A stretch of DNA of 44,176 bases, taken from positions 1 through 44,176 of the forward strand of contig NZ_JABUBU010000023.1 in NCBI RefSeq assembly GCF_019834675.1, written 5' to 3'. The position numbers and the translations under genes were made by a program. This document shows, piece after piece, positions 1-7,263 of this stretch. Position 1 is the stretch's first letter. Each line of letters begins with the position of its first letter. The notes beneath the pieces are model-generated. The model saw only the letters and a list, made by a program, of their open reading frames with translations, made no database searches and was not told the origin of the DNA. This DNA comes from Rhodococcoides corynebacterioides. GTDB lineage: Bacteria; Actinomycetota; Actinomycetes; Mycobacteriales; Mycobacteriaceae.

Positions 1-36
1 AAGGGGAACAGGAGAAGGGGGCGGGCAGGGACAGAA

Positions 37-687
37 CTACCGCGGCCAGGACGCCCGGCCACCCCGCACCAACACGTCGCACACCGTCCCCGGCACCTCC
101 CCGACGGTCATGGCGACCAGAAGGTGGTCCCGCCAGGCGCCGTCGACGTCGAGGTACCGCTTCAGCAGCCCCTCCTGCCGGAAGCCGACGTTGCGCAGAA
201 CCGCTTGCGACGCTTGGTTCTCCGGCCGCACGGTCGCCTCGATGCGGTGCAGTTTCGCGGGCCCGAAGCAGTGGTCCAGGCCCATGGCGAGGGCGGCGGT
301 GGCCACTCCCCCGCCGCCGGCGTCGCGCGCCACCCAGTACCCGATCCACGCGGAGCGCAGCGCGCCGCGCACGATGTTGCCGACCGTCAACTGGCCGCAG
401 AAGGCGCCGTCGAGTTCGATGGCGAACGGCATCATGGTGCCGCGGCGGGCCTCCGAGCGCAGCGACGAGTACAGCGGCGGCCACGACGACATCGCGTGCC
501 GCACGTCCCACGGCGCCTCGCCGGTCGGTTCCCACGGTTCGAGGTGCGCGCGGTTCTCGAGGCGGGTGCGCGACCACGCCGACGCGTCGCGCAGTCGAAC
601 GGGCCGCACCGTCACGGACCCGGCGGACACCACGAGGGGTCCCAGTTTCGCCGGCCACCCGGGGTGAGCCGACCACGATCGCGCCAT
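37..687 (-). CDS. rimJ: RimJ/RimL-type GNAT N-acetyltransferase
   Basis: A 216-residue protein that fits the GNAT acetyltransferase fold. The N-terminal strand reads RPVRLRD. The acetyl-CoA loop is glycine-rich (DAGGGGVATAAL, about residues 121-132). The C-terminal part has the RimJ/RimL signature RPENQASQAVLRNVGF followed by EG. Family members acetylate protein N-termini, with ribosomal protein S5 as the classical RimJ substrate, but the substrate cannot be read from the sequence. It is the third gene of a minus-strand run galU-glp-rimJ, 17 nt after glp, the same order as in M. tuberculosis. The ATG at 687 is the first in frame. It could equally be a more general GNAT. Confidence 0.85.
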   Translation of the reverse strand: MARSWSAHPGWPAKLGPLVVSAGSVTVRPVRLRDASAWSRTRLENRAHLEPWEPTGEAPWDVRHAMSSWPPLYSSLRSEARRGTMMPFAIELDGAFCGQLTVGNIVRGALRSAWIGYWVARDAGGGGVATAALAMGLDHCFGPAKLHRIEATVRPENQASQAVLRNVGFRQEGLLKRYLDVDGAWRDHLLVAMTVGEVPGTVCDVLVRGGRASWPR

Positions 688-704
688 GGACCGAAAGCTA
701 CCGC

Positions 705-1967
705 TCAGCCCCGTTGTGCGAGGAAGGCGACCTCGACTTCTTCGCCGGTGCGCACCTCGGTGACGTCGGCGTCGACCATCACCAGACAGTTCGCCTCGGC
801 GAGGGTCGCGAGGAGGTGGGACGAGCTGCCCGGTGCCCCGCCGAGTGCCTGGACCAGGTACTCGCCCGTCCCCTCGTCGCGCATGAGTTGGCCGCGCAGG
901 TACGCGCGACGCCCGGCGATCGAGGTGATCGGACCGACGGTGCGGGCGGTGACGATGCGTCGCATCGGTTGCCGACGGCCGAGCGCGATGCGCACCAGCG
1001 GACGCACCATCACCTCGAACACCACCAGCGCGCTCACGGGGTTGGACGGCAGAAGGAACGTGGGGACCTCGTCCCGGCCGAGCTGCCCGAAGCCCTGCAC
1101 CGACCCCGGATGCATGGCGACGCGGCCCACCTCGATGTCGCCGAAATCCTCGAGCGCGGCGCGGACCGTGTCAGACGCGGTGCCGCCGACGGCACCGGCG
1201 ATGACGACGATCTCGGACCGAATGAGCTGGCCCTCCACCACTTCTCGCAATCGGGTGGGGTCGGAGGAGACGATGCCGATGCGGTTGACGTCGGCGCCCG
1301 CGTCCCGTGCCGCGGCGGCGAGGGCGTAGCTGTTGACGTCGTACACCTGCCCCTGACCGGGGGTGCGTTCGATGTCGACGAGTTCCCCGCCGAGCGAGAT
1401 CACCGACAGGCGTGGGCGGGGATGCACCAGCACCTTGTCGCGGCCGACGGCGGCCAGCAGGCCCACCTGCGCCGCCCCGATGATGGTGCCGGACCGCACG
1501 GCGACGTCGCCGGGTTGCACGTCGTCGCCGATGCGCCGCACGTAGTCGCCGGACCGGACGGGAGCGAGGACCTTGATGCGGCCGCGAACCAGTTCGGCGT
1601 GGTCGGTCGGGAGGACGGCGTCGGCGAGGGTGGGCAGCGGAGCGCCGGTGTCGACGCGGACCGCCTGCCGCGGTTGGAGCCGAATGGGTTGACGCGAGCC
1701 GGCGGCGACGTCGCCGACGACGGGCAACGTGATGTCCACCGGCTCGTCGTTCTCGTCGACGGCGGATCCGGCGGCAGCGATGTCGACGCTACGGACGGCG
1801 TACCCGTCGATGGCGGCCTGATCGAAGCCGGGCAGCGGGCGCTCGGTGACCACTTCCTCCGCGCAGAGCAGGCCCTGCGCCTCGGAGATGGCGACCCGCA
1901 CCGGCCGGGGAGCTACCGCCGCAGCCGTCACTCTCGACTGCTGCTCTTCGACCGAGCGCATCCGCAC
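705..1967 (-). CDS. glp: MoeA-fold divisome protein Glp (gephyrin-like)
   Basis: A 420-residue protein with the whole MoeA/gephyrin-E architecture: an N-terminal DGYAVR motif, a PVVGDVAAGS strand, the VDTGAPLP loop and a C-terminal beta-barrel. Two normally conserved molybdopterin-site motifs are altered: the GDEL-like loop reads SLGGELVD, and the usual SGGVSVG loop reads AGAVGGTASD. In Corynebacteriales this neighbour of galU and rimJ is the gephyrin-like Glp that binds FtsZ and a membrane receptor encoded nearby; the receptor gene would lie beyond position 1. I therefore favour a division role over molybdenum insertion, although MoeA activity is not excluded. Start: ATG at 1967, with a second ATG at 1961. 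It lies 22 nt downstream of galU. Confidence 0.85.
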   Translation of the reverse strand: MRMRSVEEQQSRVTAAAVAPRPVRVAISEAQGLLCAEEVVTERPLPGFDQAAIDGYAVRSVDIAAAGSAVDENDEPVDITLPVVGDVAAGSRQPIRLQPRQAVRVDTGAPLPTLADAVLPTDHAELVRGRIKVLAPVRSGDYVRRIGDDVQPGDVAVRSGTIIGAAQVGLLAAVGRDKVLVHPRPRLSVISLGGELVDIERTPGQGQVYDVNSYALAAAARDAGADVNRIGIVSSDPTRLREVVEGQLIRSEIVVIAGAVGGTASDTVRAALEDFGDIEVGRVAMHPGSVQGFGQLGRDEVPTFLLPSNPVSALVVFEVMVRPLVRIALGRRQPMRRIVTARTVGPITSIAGRRAYLRGQLMRDEGTGEYLVQALGGAPGSSSHLLATLAEANCLVMVDADVTEVRTGEEVEVAFLAQRG

Positions 1968-1989
1968 CTTCCATCCGTCGACCGGCGCG

Positions 1990-2961
1990 TCACTCGTAGG
2001 TGGTGAGCTCCGGTGCCCAGCTGTCGCTCAAGCGCTCCTGGAGCCACTCGCGCAGTGCCGGGCCGTAATCCTCGCGTTCCAACGCGAAGTCAACCGCAGC
2101 ACGAAGATATCCCCCGGGATTTCCGAGGTCGTGTCTCACCCCACGGTGGACGACGACGTGGACCGGGTGGCCTTCCTCGATGAGGAGGGCGATGGCGTCG
2201 GTGAGCTGCAGCTCACCGCCGGCGCCGGGCTCGATGCGTCGCAACGCGTCGAAGATGGCCCGGTCCAACAGGTATCGGCCGGCGGCGGCGAAGTTGGACG
2301 GCGCCTCCTCCTTCGCGGGCTTCTCCACCATGCCGTTGACCTTGAGCACGTTGGGGTTCGACGCGTCGGGCACGACCTCGGTGTCGAAGACGCCGTACGC
2401 CGAGACCGCCTCCTCGGGCACCTCGATGGCGCACAGCACCGACCCGCCGCGCTTGGCGCGCACGCGGGACATGACGTCGAGCACGCCGCGCGGCATCACC
2501 AGATCGTCCGGCAAGAGCACGGCGATGGCGTCCTCGTCGTCGTCGAGCGCCTCCTCGGCGCACGCGACCGCGTGCCCGAGTCCCAGCGGCTTCTGCTGAA
2601 CGACGGACTTCACGTCCAGCAGTTTGGGCGCAACGCGCACCTTCTCGAGCAGCTTCAGCTTGCCGCTCTCCTCGAGCTTGTTCTCGAGCACCAGGTCCTC
2701 GACGAAGTGGGCGACCACGCCGTCCTTGCCGGGCGAGGTCACGATGACCAGCCGCGCGGCCCCACCCTCGGCAGCCTCGCCGGCGACCAGTTCGATACCG
2801 GGTGTGTCCACCACGGGCAGCAGTTCCTTCGGCACCGTCTTGGTGGCGGGCAGGAAGCGCGTGCCCATACCGGCGGCGGGCACGACGGCTGTCCGGAAGG
2901 GCGGATTCTTGCCGCCGGTCTCGGACCCACTGCCTGCTGCACTCATGCGCCTGTTTCCCAT
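1990..2961 (-). CDS. galU: UTP-glucose-1-phosphate uridylyltransferase
   Basis: Makes UDP-glucose from UTP and glucose-1-phosphate in the cytosol, feeding polysaccharide, trehalose and cell-wall glycan synthesis. The nucleotide-binding N-terminus is typical: AAGMGTRFLPATKTVPKELL at about residues 30-49, then DTPGIE. Further on are LLPDDLV, the VEKP motif and PGAGGELQLTDAI. The 323-residue length is usual for bacterial GalU. An ATG at 2946 (MSAAGSG) is an alternative start that would remove five residues. First gene of the galU-glp-rimJ run and divergent from the cyclo-ligase gene, with about 60 bp between them. Confidence 0.93.
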   Translation of the reverse strand: MGNRRMSAAGSGSETGGKNPPFRTAVVPAAGMGTRFLPATKTVPKELLPVVDTPGIELVAGEAAEGGAARLVIVTSPGKDGVVAHFVEDLVLENKLEESGKLKLLEKVRVAPKLLDVKSVVQQKPLGLGHAVACAEEALDDDEDAIAVLLPDDLVMPRGVLDVMSRVRAKRGGSVLCAIEVPEEAVSAYGVFDTEVVPDASNPNVLKVNGMVEKPAKEEAPSNFAAAGRYLLDRAIFDALRRIEPGAGGELQLTDAIALLIEEGHPVHVVVHRGVRHDLGNPGGYLRAAVDFALEREDYGPALREWLQERLSDSWAPELTTYE

Positions 2962-3008
2962 CCTTGTAGAACGCGAACTCCGTTCGCGAAGCCCGATCGC
3001 GAAGACCC

Positions 3009-3022
3009 TAGGGTTTCCCCCG
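3009..3022 (+). promoter_or_regulatory. Leaderless-type promoter of the cyclo-ligase gene
   Basis: A TANNNT-type -10 hexamer, TAGGGT, occupies 3009-3014 and ends seven bases before the GTG start at 3022. There is no Shine-Dalgarno sequence in between. Such spacing is typical of actinobacterial leaderless transcripts. A 7-bp inverted repeat (CGCGAAC/GTTCGCG, 2972-2988) lies between the divergent galU and cyclo-ligase promoters and might be an operator. Confidence 0.45.
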
Positions 3023-3615
3023 TGACCGACGACGACAAACGCGCCTGGCGAGACCGCACCCGGGCCGCTCGACGGGGCCTGGACGACGGGTACCGCGTGG
3101 ACGCGTCAGAGGCACTCTCTCACGCCGTCGGGACTTTGGCCTCTCGTCTCCGCGACTGTGGTGACCGAGCCCTGGCAGCGTACGTACCGATCGGTCGAGA
3201 GCCCGGGTCCACGGCCATGCTCGACGCCGCGATGCGGGCGGGTGTCACCGTGTTGCTGCCGATCGCGGGTGATCCGGGTCCGATGTCCTGGGCGCACTAC
3301 ACGGGCCCGGACTCGCTGGTTCCCGCTCGACACGGTCTGCTCGAGCCGTCCGGACCGGTCCTGCCGCCGGACACGATCGGCGATGCCGCGGTGATTCTCG
3401 TGCCGGCCCTGGCAGTGGATCGTCGGGGCGGTCGACTCGGCCGCGGCGCCGGCTTCTACGACCGCACCCTCCACCTCGCGGCGCCCGATGCGTGGCTGGT
3501 GGGCGTGGTGTACGACGACGACCTGGTGGACCGGCTGCCCACCGAGGGCCACGACGTGCGAATGACCCACGTGCTGACTCCGGGCGGCGGCCTGCGACCG
3601 CTGCCGCTGGAGTGA
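3022..3615 (+). CDS. 5-formyltetrahydrofolate cyclo-ligase
   Basis: Converts 5-formyl-THF to 5,10-methenyl-THF with ATP, returning folate to the one-carbon pool. The open frame runs far upstream, but homology begins at the GTG at 3022 (VTDDDKRAWRDRTRAARR), giving 197 residues, the usual size. Diagnostic features are the YVPIGREPGS region and the phosphate-binding motif GRLGRGAGFYDR at about residues 138-149, then the DVRMTHVLTP tail. The gene precedes the FmdB/Ruc gene as Rv0992c precedes Rv0991c in M. tuberculosis. It seems to have its own leaderless promoter. Confidence 0.9.
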   Translation: MTDDDKRAWRDRTRAARRGLDDGYRVDASEALSHAVGTLASRLRDCGDRALAAYVPIGREPGSTAMLDAAMRAGVTVLLPIAGDPGPMSWAHYTGPDSLVPARHGLLEPSGPVLPPDTIGDAAVILVPALAVDRRGGRLGRGAGFYDRTLHLAAPDAWLVGVVYDDDLVDRLPTEGHDVRMTHVLTPGGGLRPLPLE

Positions 3616-3658
3616 GCGGAATGCGTCGCCCCTGGTGAGCGTTGCTCGATTGCCGGGG

Positions 3659-3685
3659 TTGGCACTGTCGGTTGTAGAGTGCCAA
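3659..3685 (+). promoter_or_regulatory. CIRCE-type HrcA operator
   Basis: Two 9-bp arms, TTGGCACTG (3659-3667) and GAGTGCCAA (3677-3685), are separated by exactly nine bases. Seventeen of eighteen arm positions agree with the GC-rich actinobacterial form of CIRCE; the only break in symmetry is the last base of the left arm. The site is 24 bp upstream of the GTG start of the Ruc-like gene and overlaps a plausible -10 (TAGAGT, 3675-3680). The M. tuberculosis homologue belongs to the HrcA heat-shock regulon, so heat-inducible control is expected. Confidence 0.8.
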
Positions 3686-3708
3686 TCAGGTCCGACCACG
3701 GAGGAAAC

Positions 3709-4059
3709 GTGCCTACCTACTCTTACGCCTGCACCGAGTGCGACAACCGGTTCGACATCGTTCAGTCGTTCAGCGACGACTCGTTGACGGTCTGCCCCCA
3801 GTGCTCCGGGAAGCTGCGCAAGCTGTTCAACACCGTCGGCATCGTCTTCAAGGGCAGCGGCTTCTACCGCAACGACAGCCGCGGCAGCTCGAGCAGCAGC
3901 GAATCCGCCGGATCCGAGTCGAGCAGCAGCAAGGAATCCTCGTCGAGCAGCGACAAGTCGTCGTCGGGGTCGTCGGCGCCCTCCACCTCGAGCTCGAGCG
4001 GCAGCACCGGCAGTTCGAGCAGCAGCTCCAGCACGAGCAGCACCGCCGCCGCAAGCTGA
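3709..4059 (+). CDS. FmdB-family zinc-ribbon chaperone, Ruc-like
   Basis: A 116-residue protein. Residues 1-45 form a zinc ribbon with two CXXC pairs (CTEC and CPQC), followed by the FmdB core GIVFKGSGFYRND. Everything after about residue 60 is a disordered, nearly pure Ser/Glu/Gly/Thr tail (about 55 residues). The M. tuberculosis orthologue Rv0991c (Ruc) is a redox-regulated chaperone: oxidation of the cysteines releases zinc and activates it. The same four cysteines and a disordered tail are present here. Start: GTG 3709, preceded by GAGGAA at 3701-3706; an upstream in-frame start would place the CIRCE operator inside the gene. HrcA control is inferred from the operator. Confidence 0.85.
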   Translation: MPTYSYACTECDNRFDIVQSFSDDSLTVCPQCSGKLRKLFNTVGIVFKGSGFYRNDSRGSSSSSESAGSESSSSKESSSSSDKSSSGSSAPSTSSSSGSTGSSSSSSSTSSTAAAS

Positions 4060-4069
4060 TCCTCCGCAC

Positions 4070-4099
4070 CCCGGGGACAAGCCGTCGGTTGTCCCCGGG
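4070..4099 (+). terminator. Hairpin after the Ruc-like gene
   Basis: A perfect 11-bp stem (CCCGGGGACAA / TTGTCCCCGGG) with an 8-base loop starts ten bases after the stop codon at 4059. There is no T-run, so it is either an actinobacterial tract-less terminator or an mRNA-stabilising hairpin. It would separate the HrcA-controlled gene from the SAF gene. Confidence 0.55.
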
Positions 4100-4136
4100 C
4101 ACCTCGGCTCGGCCGCGTCGGGCCGCGGCCGTCTCC

Positions 4137-4150
4137 TAGCGTTCGGCGCG
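4137..4150 (+). promoter_or_regulatory. Leaderless-type promoter of the SAF gene
   Basis: A TAGCGT hexamer at 4137-4142 lies seven bases before the GTG start at 4150, with no Shine-Dalgarno sequence. The same hexamer and nearly the same spacing precede the glutathione peroxidase gene at 41432. Confidence 0.4.
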
Positions 4151-4815
4151 TGACGCCCCGCTCTCCGCTCTCGCCTCGCCTCCTCGATCGCCTCCCGGCT
4201 CTGCCCCCGCGGCTGACCTCGCCCGCGTCACGACGGGTGATCGCCGGTCTTCTCGTCGTCCTCGCTCTGGTCGCGGCGGTGCGCCCCGATCCCGACCGGA
4301 GGACGGTCACCGTGGTCACCGCGACCGTCGACCTGATGCCGGGCGTCGTCGTCACGGCCGATCAGGTGCAGATGACGGCCGTCGAGGACGACACCGCACC
4401 GACCGCTCCCCTGATCGACCTCGCCCACGCGGTCGACCGCACCGTCGCCGGCCCGGTTCGCGCCGGGGAGATCCTCACCGATGTCCGACTGCTCGGCCCG
4501 GAGCTCGCCGCCGCGGGCACGAGGGACGACGACGCCCGCATCGTCCCGGTGCGCCTCGCCGATCCTTCGGTGGCCGACGTCCTGCGGATCGGTGACGTCG
4601 TCGACGTCGTCCGGGGCGCAGGTGACGTGTCCGGTGGCGACTTGCCCTCGACCCCCGACGTGCTGGCCGACCACGCCCTCGTCGTCCTGGTCTCGGAGGC
4701 CGGCACGGGAACCACTCGACAAGACCGAGTGGTACTGATCGCCCTACCGGCGGCCGCGGCCACCCGCGTCGCCGCGGCGTCGCTGACCGACGCCCTCACC
4801 GTGGTGGTGCGTTAG
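4150..4815 (+). CDS. SAF-domain (CpaB/RcpC-like) membrane-anchored protein
   Basis: A 221-residue protein. A basic N-terminus is followed by one membrane segment (about residues 28-43, VIAGLLVVLALVAAVR) and an extracytoplasmic SAF domain: VVTATVDLMPGVVVTADQV, then the second half containing AVDRTVAGPVRAGEILTDVRLL. The rest (residues 120-221) resembles the C-terminal domain of CpaB/RcpC pilus-assembly proteins, in which SAF domains may bind glycans. No other pilus gene is present here, so a solitary envelope role is possible. GTG start at 4150; apparently leaderless. Confidence 0.75.
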   Translation: MTPRSPLSPRLLDRLPALPPRLTSPASRRVIAGLLVVLALVAAVRPDPDRRTVTVVTATVDLMPGVVVTADQVQMTAVEDDTAPTAPLIDLAHAVDRTVAGPVRAGEILTDVRLLGPELAAAGTRDDDARIVPVRLADPSVADVLRIGDVVDVVRGAGDVSGGDLPSTPDVLADHALVVLVSEAGTGTTRQDRVVLIALPAAAATRVAAASLTDALTVVVR

Positions 4816-4888
4816 GCTTCTCGCGCCGTTCGGATCGGGTCCGAACTTCCCGGTCTAACAGACGCAGTCCTAGCGAGGGGTGAGGTGC

Positions 4889-5347
4889 ATGCTCAAGGGT
4901 TTCAAGGATTTCCTGCTCCGCGGAAACGTGGTGGATCTGGCGGTCGCCGTGGTGGTCGGCGCGGCGTTCACCGCGATCGTCACCGCGTTCACCAGCAACA
5001 TCGTCAACCCCCTGATCTCGTCGATCGGGGCGAGCAGCGATCTCGGATGGGGCTTCTTCATCCGCGCGGGCAACGACGCGACGTTCGTCAACCTCGGCGC
5101 CGTGATCACCGCGGTCATCAACTTCGTCATCATCGCCGCGGTGGTGTACTTCGTGCTGATCCTGCCGGTCAACACCGCCAAGAAGCGCTTCGCCACCAAG
5201 AAGGAGAAGTCGCTCAGCGATCAGGACATCCTCATCCAGATCCGCGACTTGCTCGCCGAGGGCCGGGCCGACGGCGTCACCACCACGAAGGACGGCGTCA
5301 CCGGACCGTCGACGGGTGGCACGACGCCGGGCAGCACCCCCAGCTGA
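4889..5347 (+). CDS. mscL: Large-conductance mechanosensitive channel MscL
   Basis: Homopentameric channel that releases solutes when membrane tension rises during hypo-osmotic shock. The N-terminus MLKGFKDFLLRGNVVDLAVA is the family hallmark (amphipathic S1 helix and first half of TM1). TM1 spans about residues 15-40 and TM2 about 70-95, followed by a basic TAKKRFATKKEK linker and a cytoplasmic helix (DILIQIRDLLAE). The Thr/Gly/Ser-rich tail makes it 152 residues, as in mycobacteria. I chose the ATG at 4889 over the GTG at 4880 because it begins exactly at the conserved MLKGF and has GCGAGGGG upstream. Confidence 0.95.
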   Translation: MLKGFKDFLLRGNVVDLAVAVVVGAAFTAIVTAFTSNIVNPLISSIGASSDLGWGFFIRAGNDATFVNLGAVITAVINFVIIAAVVYFVLILPVNTAKKRFATKKEKSLSDQDILIQIRDLLAEGRADGVTTTKDGVTGPSTGGTTPGSTPS

Positions 5348-5360
5348 CCCCGAGACGAGC

Positions 5361-5395
5361 GAAGGCCCGATCCCGCGCGGCGGGATCGGGCCTTC
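5361..5395. terminator. Strong bidirectional terminator
   Basis: A perfect 16-bp inverted repeat (arms 5361-5376 and 5380-5395, GAAGGCCCGATCCCGC and its complement) with a 3-base loop. It sits between the convergent mscL (ends 5347) and lipoprotein (ends 5413) genes and can serve both strands. Confidence 0.85.
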
Positions 5396-5412
5396 GTGCG
5401 TTCGGCTCGAGC

Positions 5413-5853
5413 TCAGTTGAAGCTCAGGAGCGGAAAGTCGTTCAGCTCGATCGGAGTTCCGTCTGCGGAGCAGGCGTCGGCCACCGCGGTCGAGTTGGCG
5501 ACGAAGGCCTTGCCCGACTCGCTGTCCGGCTCGCTCAGCTCCAGCGAGTCCTCCGGGAGAGCACCGATGAGGGTGCCGAGGGCGCCTTCGACGTTGCCGG
5601 TGGCGGTGTCCGCCAGCGGCTGGAACTTCTGCAGTTCGGCGGTCTTGGCGTCGGTCCACAGCTGGACGTCGCTGTCGGCGGGGCCGGCCTTCACGAGGGC
5701 CGTGAATTCGTTGTAGGTGGTCTCGAATTCGCTGCAGGCGGAGGCGTTCTCGCTGTTGCCGCCGCCGGAGTCACCGCCCCCGCAGGCCGCCAGGCCCAGG
5801 ACGGCGACCGAGGCGACGCTCGCGGTGAGAAAACGAGTGGACAGAGAAGTCAT
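5413..5853 (-). CDS. Small secreted lipoprotein of unknown function
   Basis: 146 residues from the ATG at 5853 (an ATG at 5862 is nine bases further upstream). The N-terminus is a lipoprotein signal: MTSLSTRFLTASVASVAVLG ending in LAAC, then a glycine/serine-rich linker (GGGDSGGGNS). The mature part is acidic and mainly helical by composition, with a CSEFETTYNEF opening and a later DACSADG, so two cysteines could pair. I recognise no catalytic motif. It is convergent with mscL across the 5361 hairpin and lies downstream of the mspA porin gene on the same strand, but a terminator separates the two. Confidence 0.75.
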   Translation of the reverse strand: MTSLSTRFLTASVASVAVLGLAACGGGDSGGGNSENASACSEFETTYNEFTALVKAGPADSDVQLWTDAKTAELQKFQPLADTATGNVEGALGTLIGALPEDSLELSEPDSESGKAFVANSTAVADACSADGTPIELNDFPLLSFN

Positions 5854-5983
5854 GTCCCCCATTCAACCTCACCGAGTCGGGCCCGAAGCCGGTGGGGCGG
5901 TGCAGGATCGGGCGCCTCGTGACGATGGACGAGACATGGCCCAGTGCCGTTGTCACCCACCCTCGAGCCGCTCCCGAACACGA

Positions 5984-6017
5984 CGAAGCCCCACCCGAGA
6001 ATTCGGATGGGGCTTCG
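5984..6017 (-). terminator. Terminator of the MspA porin gene
   Basis: Ten-bp arms CGAAGCCCCA (5984-5993) and TGGGGCTTCG (6008-6017) enclose an inner CCG/CGG pairing. It starts 64 bases downstream of the porin stop codon on the minus strand. Confidence 0.75.
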
Positions 6018-6081
6018 TGCGGTGTTCGGGTTTTACCGATCAGCGGGCCGATCGGCAGCCGATTCGGCCGTCAGGGCTGGA

Positions 6082-6702
6082 TCAGTTGAAGCGCCACGGC
6101 TGGCCGAACGTGGTGGCGACGTCACCGTTGTCGGAGACGACCTGCACGTAGGGGCGAACCGAGACATTGCCGGCAATCTTGGTGGCGGTGCCGTGCAGGT
6201 TCGCGATCTGGATCTCGGTGTGCGCACCCGACGCAGCACCGGAGGCGACCTCGACGGTCTCGATGCCGGGGCCCGGCTCCAGGGTCACGCCGACGCCGGC
6301 CTGCGGGAGGATGTCCGAAACCGTGGTGGTGGTAGCGGAACCAATCTCGAGACCGATCTGCGGCGTCGTGTAATCGAAGGTCAGCTCGCCACCGAGCGAG
6401 GCCGGGTAACCGACCTGGTAGCCGATGGTGACGGTGCCGGAGAAGTCTTCGGCGTCGGGGCCGGTGACGTCGACGATCGCGCGACCGTTGTGGAACCACT
6501 CACGGGTCAGCGGGCTGCCGTCCAGCGGGAAGACGGAGTTGATGAAGGTGTCGCTCTGCGAGACCGTGATGGTGTTGCCGCCACCGTCGACGATGGAGTT
6601 GGAATCGTCGACAGCCGCCGAGGCCGATCCGGAGCCGACGACCAGGCCGACGACTGCGGCGCTGGCAACCACTGCTGCACGCACGGACTTCTGAATCCTC
6701 AT
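6082..6702 (-). CDS. MspA-family mycolate outer-membrane porin
   Basis: A 206-residue MspA-type porin, an octameric beta-barrel of the mycolic-acid outer membrane that lets small hydrophilic solutes through. A signal peptide ends at GSGSASA|AVDD. Conserved family stretches are SIVDGGGNTITV, NSVFPLDGSPLTREWFHNGRA, GTVTIGYQVGYP, LTFDYTTPQI, the GPGIETVEVA strand and the C-terminal SVRPYVQVVSDNGD...FGQPWRFN. The ATG at 6702 is preferred (GAGGAA five bases upstream) over ATGs at 6717/6714. The constriction segment differs from M. smegmatis MspA (see findings). A long non-coding region with possible operators lies upstream. Confidence 0.92.
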   Translation of the reverse strand: MRIQKSVRAAVVASAAVVGLVVGSGSASAAVDDSNSIVDGGGNTITVSQSDTFINSVFPLDGSPLTREWFHNGRAIVDVTGPDAEDFSGTVTIGYQVGYPASLGGELTFDYTTPQIGLEIGSATTTTVSDILPQAGVGVTLEPGPGIETVEVASGAASGAHTEIQIANLHGTATKIAGNVSVRPYVQVVSDNGDVATTFGQPWRFN

Positions 6703-7070
6703 GTATTTCCTCATCATGTTCGTCCCGGCACGCGTGTGCGCCGGGTGCGCTGTCGGGCTCTCGGATCCTCCCGAACGGCCGCTGGCGAGCGAACCGTATC
6801 AGGCGGCGACGGCGAGTTCGTGACTCGCGCGTCGTGTCTGAGCAGGACCACGAATCCGACGCAGTCTCGTATCGATTCAGCGTCGGCCGATGAACCTGAA
6901 CGGAACCTTAGAGGGCGGACGGGGGGCTGACAACACTTACGACGAGAAGCCGCGACGCGAACTCACGCCCGTGTGTTTCGCCCTTGTGAACTCCCGACAC
7001 AACACTTTTCGTTGCGCAACGAGGGGCGCCCGAACGCGGCCGAACGGCGGAAACACGAGGTCTCTTTCGG

Positions 7071-7154
7071 GTCACGGCGCGTGACATGGGACTTTTTTGG
7101 GTCACGAGTGAGCGGAAGTGCCGTCACGCCGCGGTCACGAGTCCCACGCGTCAC
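7071..7154. promoter_or_regulatory. Cluster of GTCAC motifs upstream of mspA
   Basis: GTCAC begins at 7071, 7101, 7123, 7134 and 7150, with one more at 7231; a GTGAC lies at 7081. The 10-mer GGTCACGAGT occurs twice, at 7100 and 7133. GTCAC repeats resemble the motif reported for the essential response regulator MtrA, but identity of the binder is inference. The cluster is about 370-450 bp upstream of the porin start. Confidence 0.35.
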
Positions 7155-7231
7155 TTCTACCCTTTGGTAGCGGTCGCGCGGACACTCGCCCGGAAGAAAA
7201 CATCCGGTGAACTCGCGCAGAATCGACGGGG

Positions 7232-7263
7232 TCACTGTGGAGGTTCACAGTGATGCAGATCAC
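7232..7263. promoter_or_regulatory. Overlapping palindromes, CRP/GlxR-like
   Basis: TCACTGTG (7232-7239) and CACAGTGA (7246-7253) form a perfect 8-bp inverted repeat with a 6-base spacer. Overlapping its right arm, GTGA-TGCAGA-TCAC (7250-7263) matches the symmetric GTGA-N6-TCAC core of actinobacterial CRP/GlxR sites. No plus-strand gene starts nearby; the nearest downstream minus-strand gene is mspA, about 530 bp away. Confidence 0.35.

Noticed and set aside
3106..4080. Long minus-strand frame opposite the cyclo-ligase and Ruc-like genes
   Set aside because: It is the complement of two genes with clear family motifs; its protein is Arg/Ala-rich and without signature.
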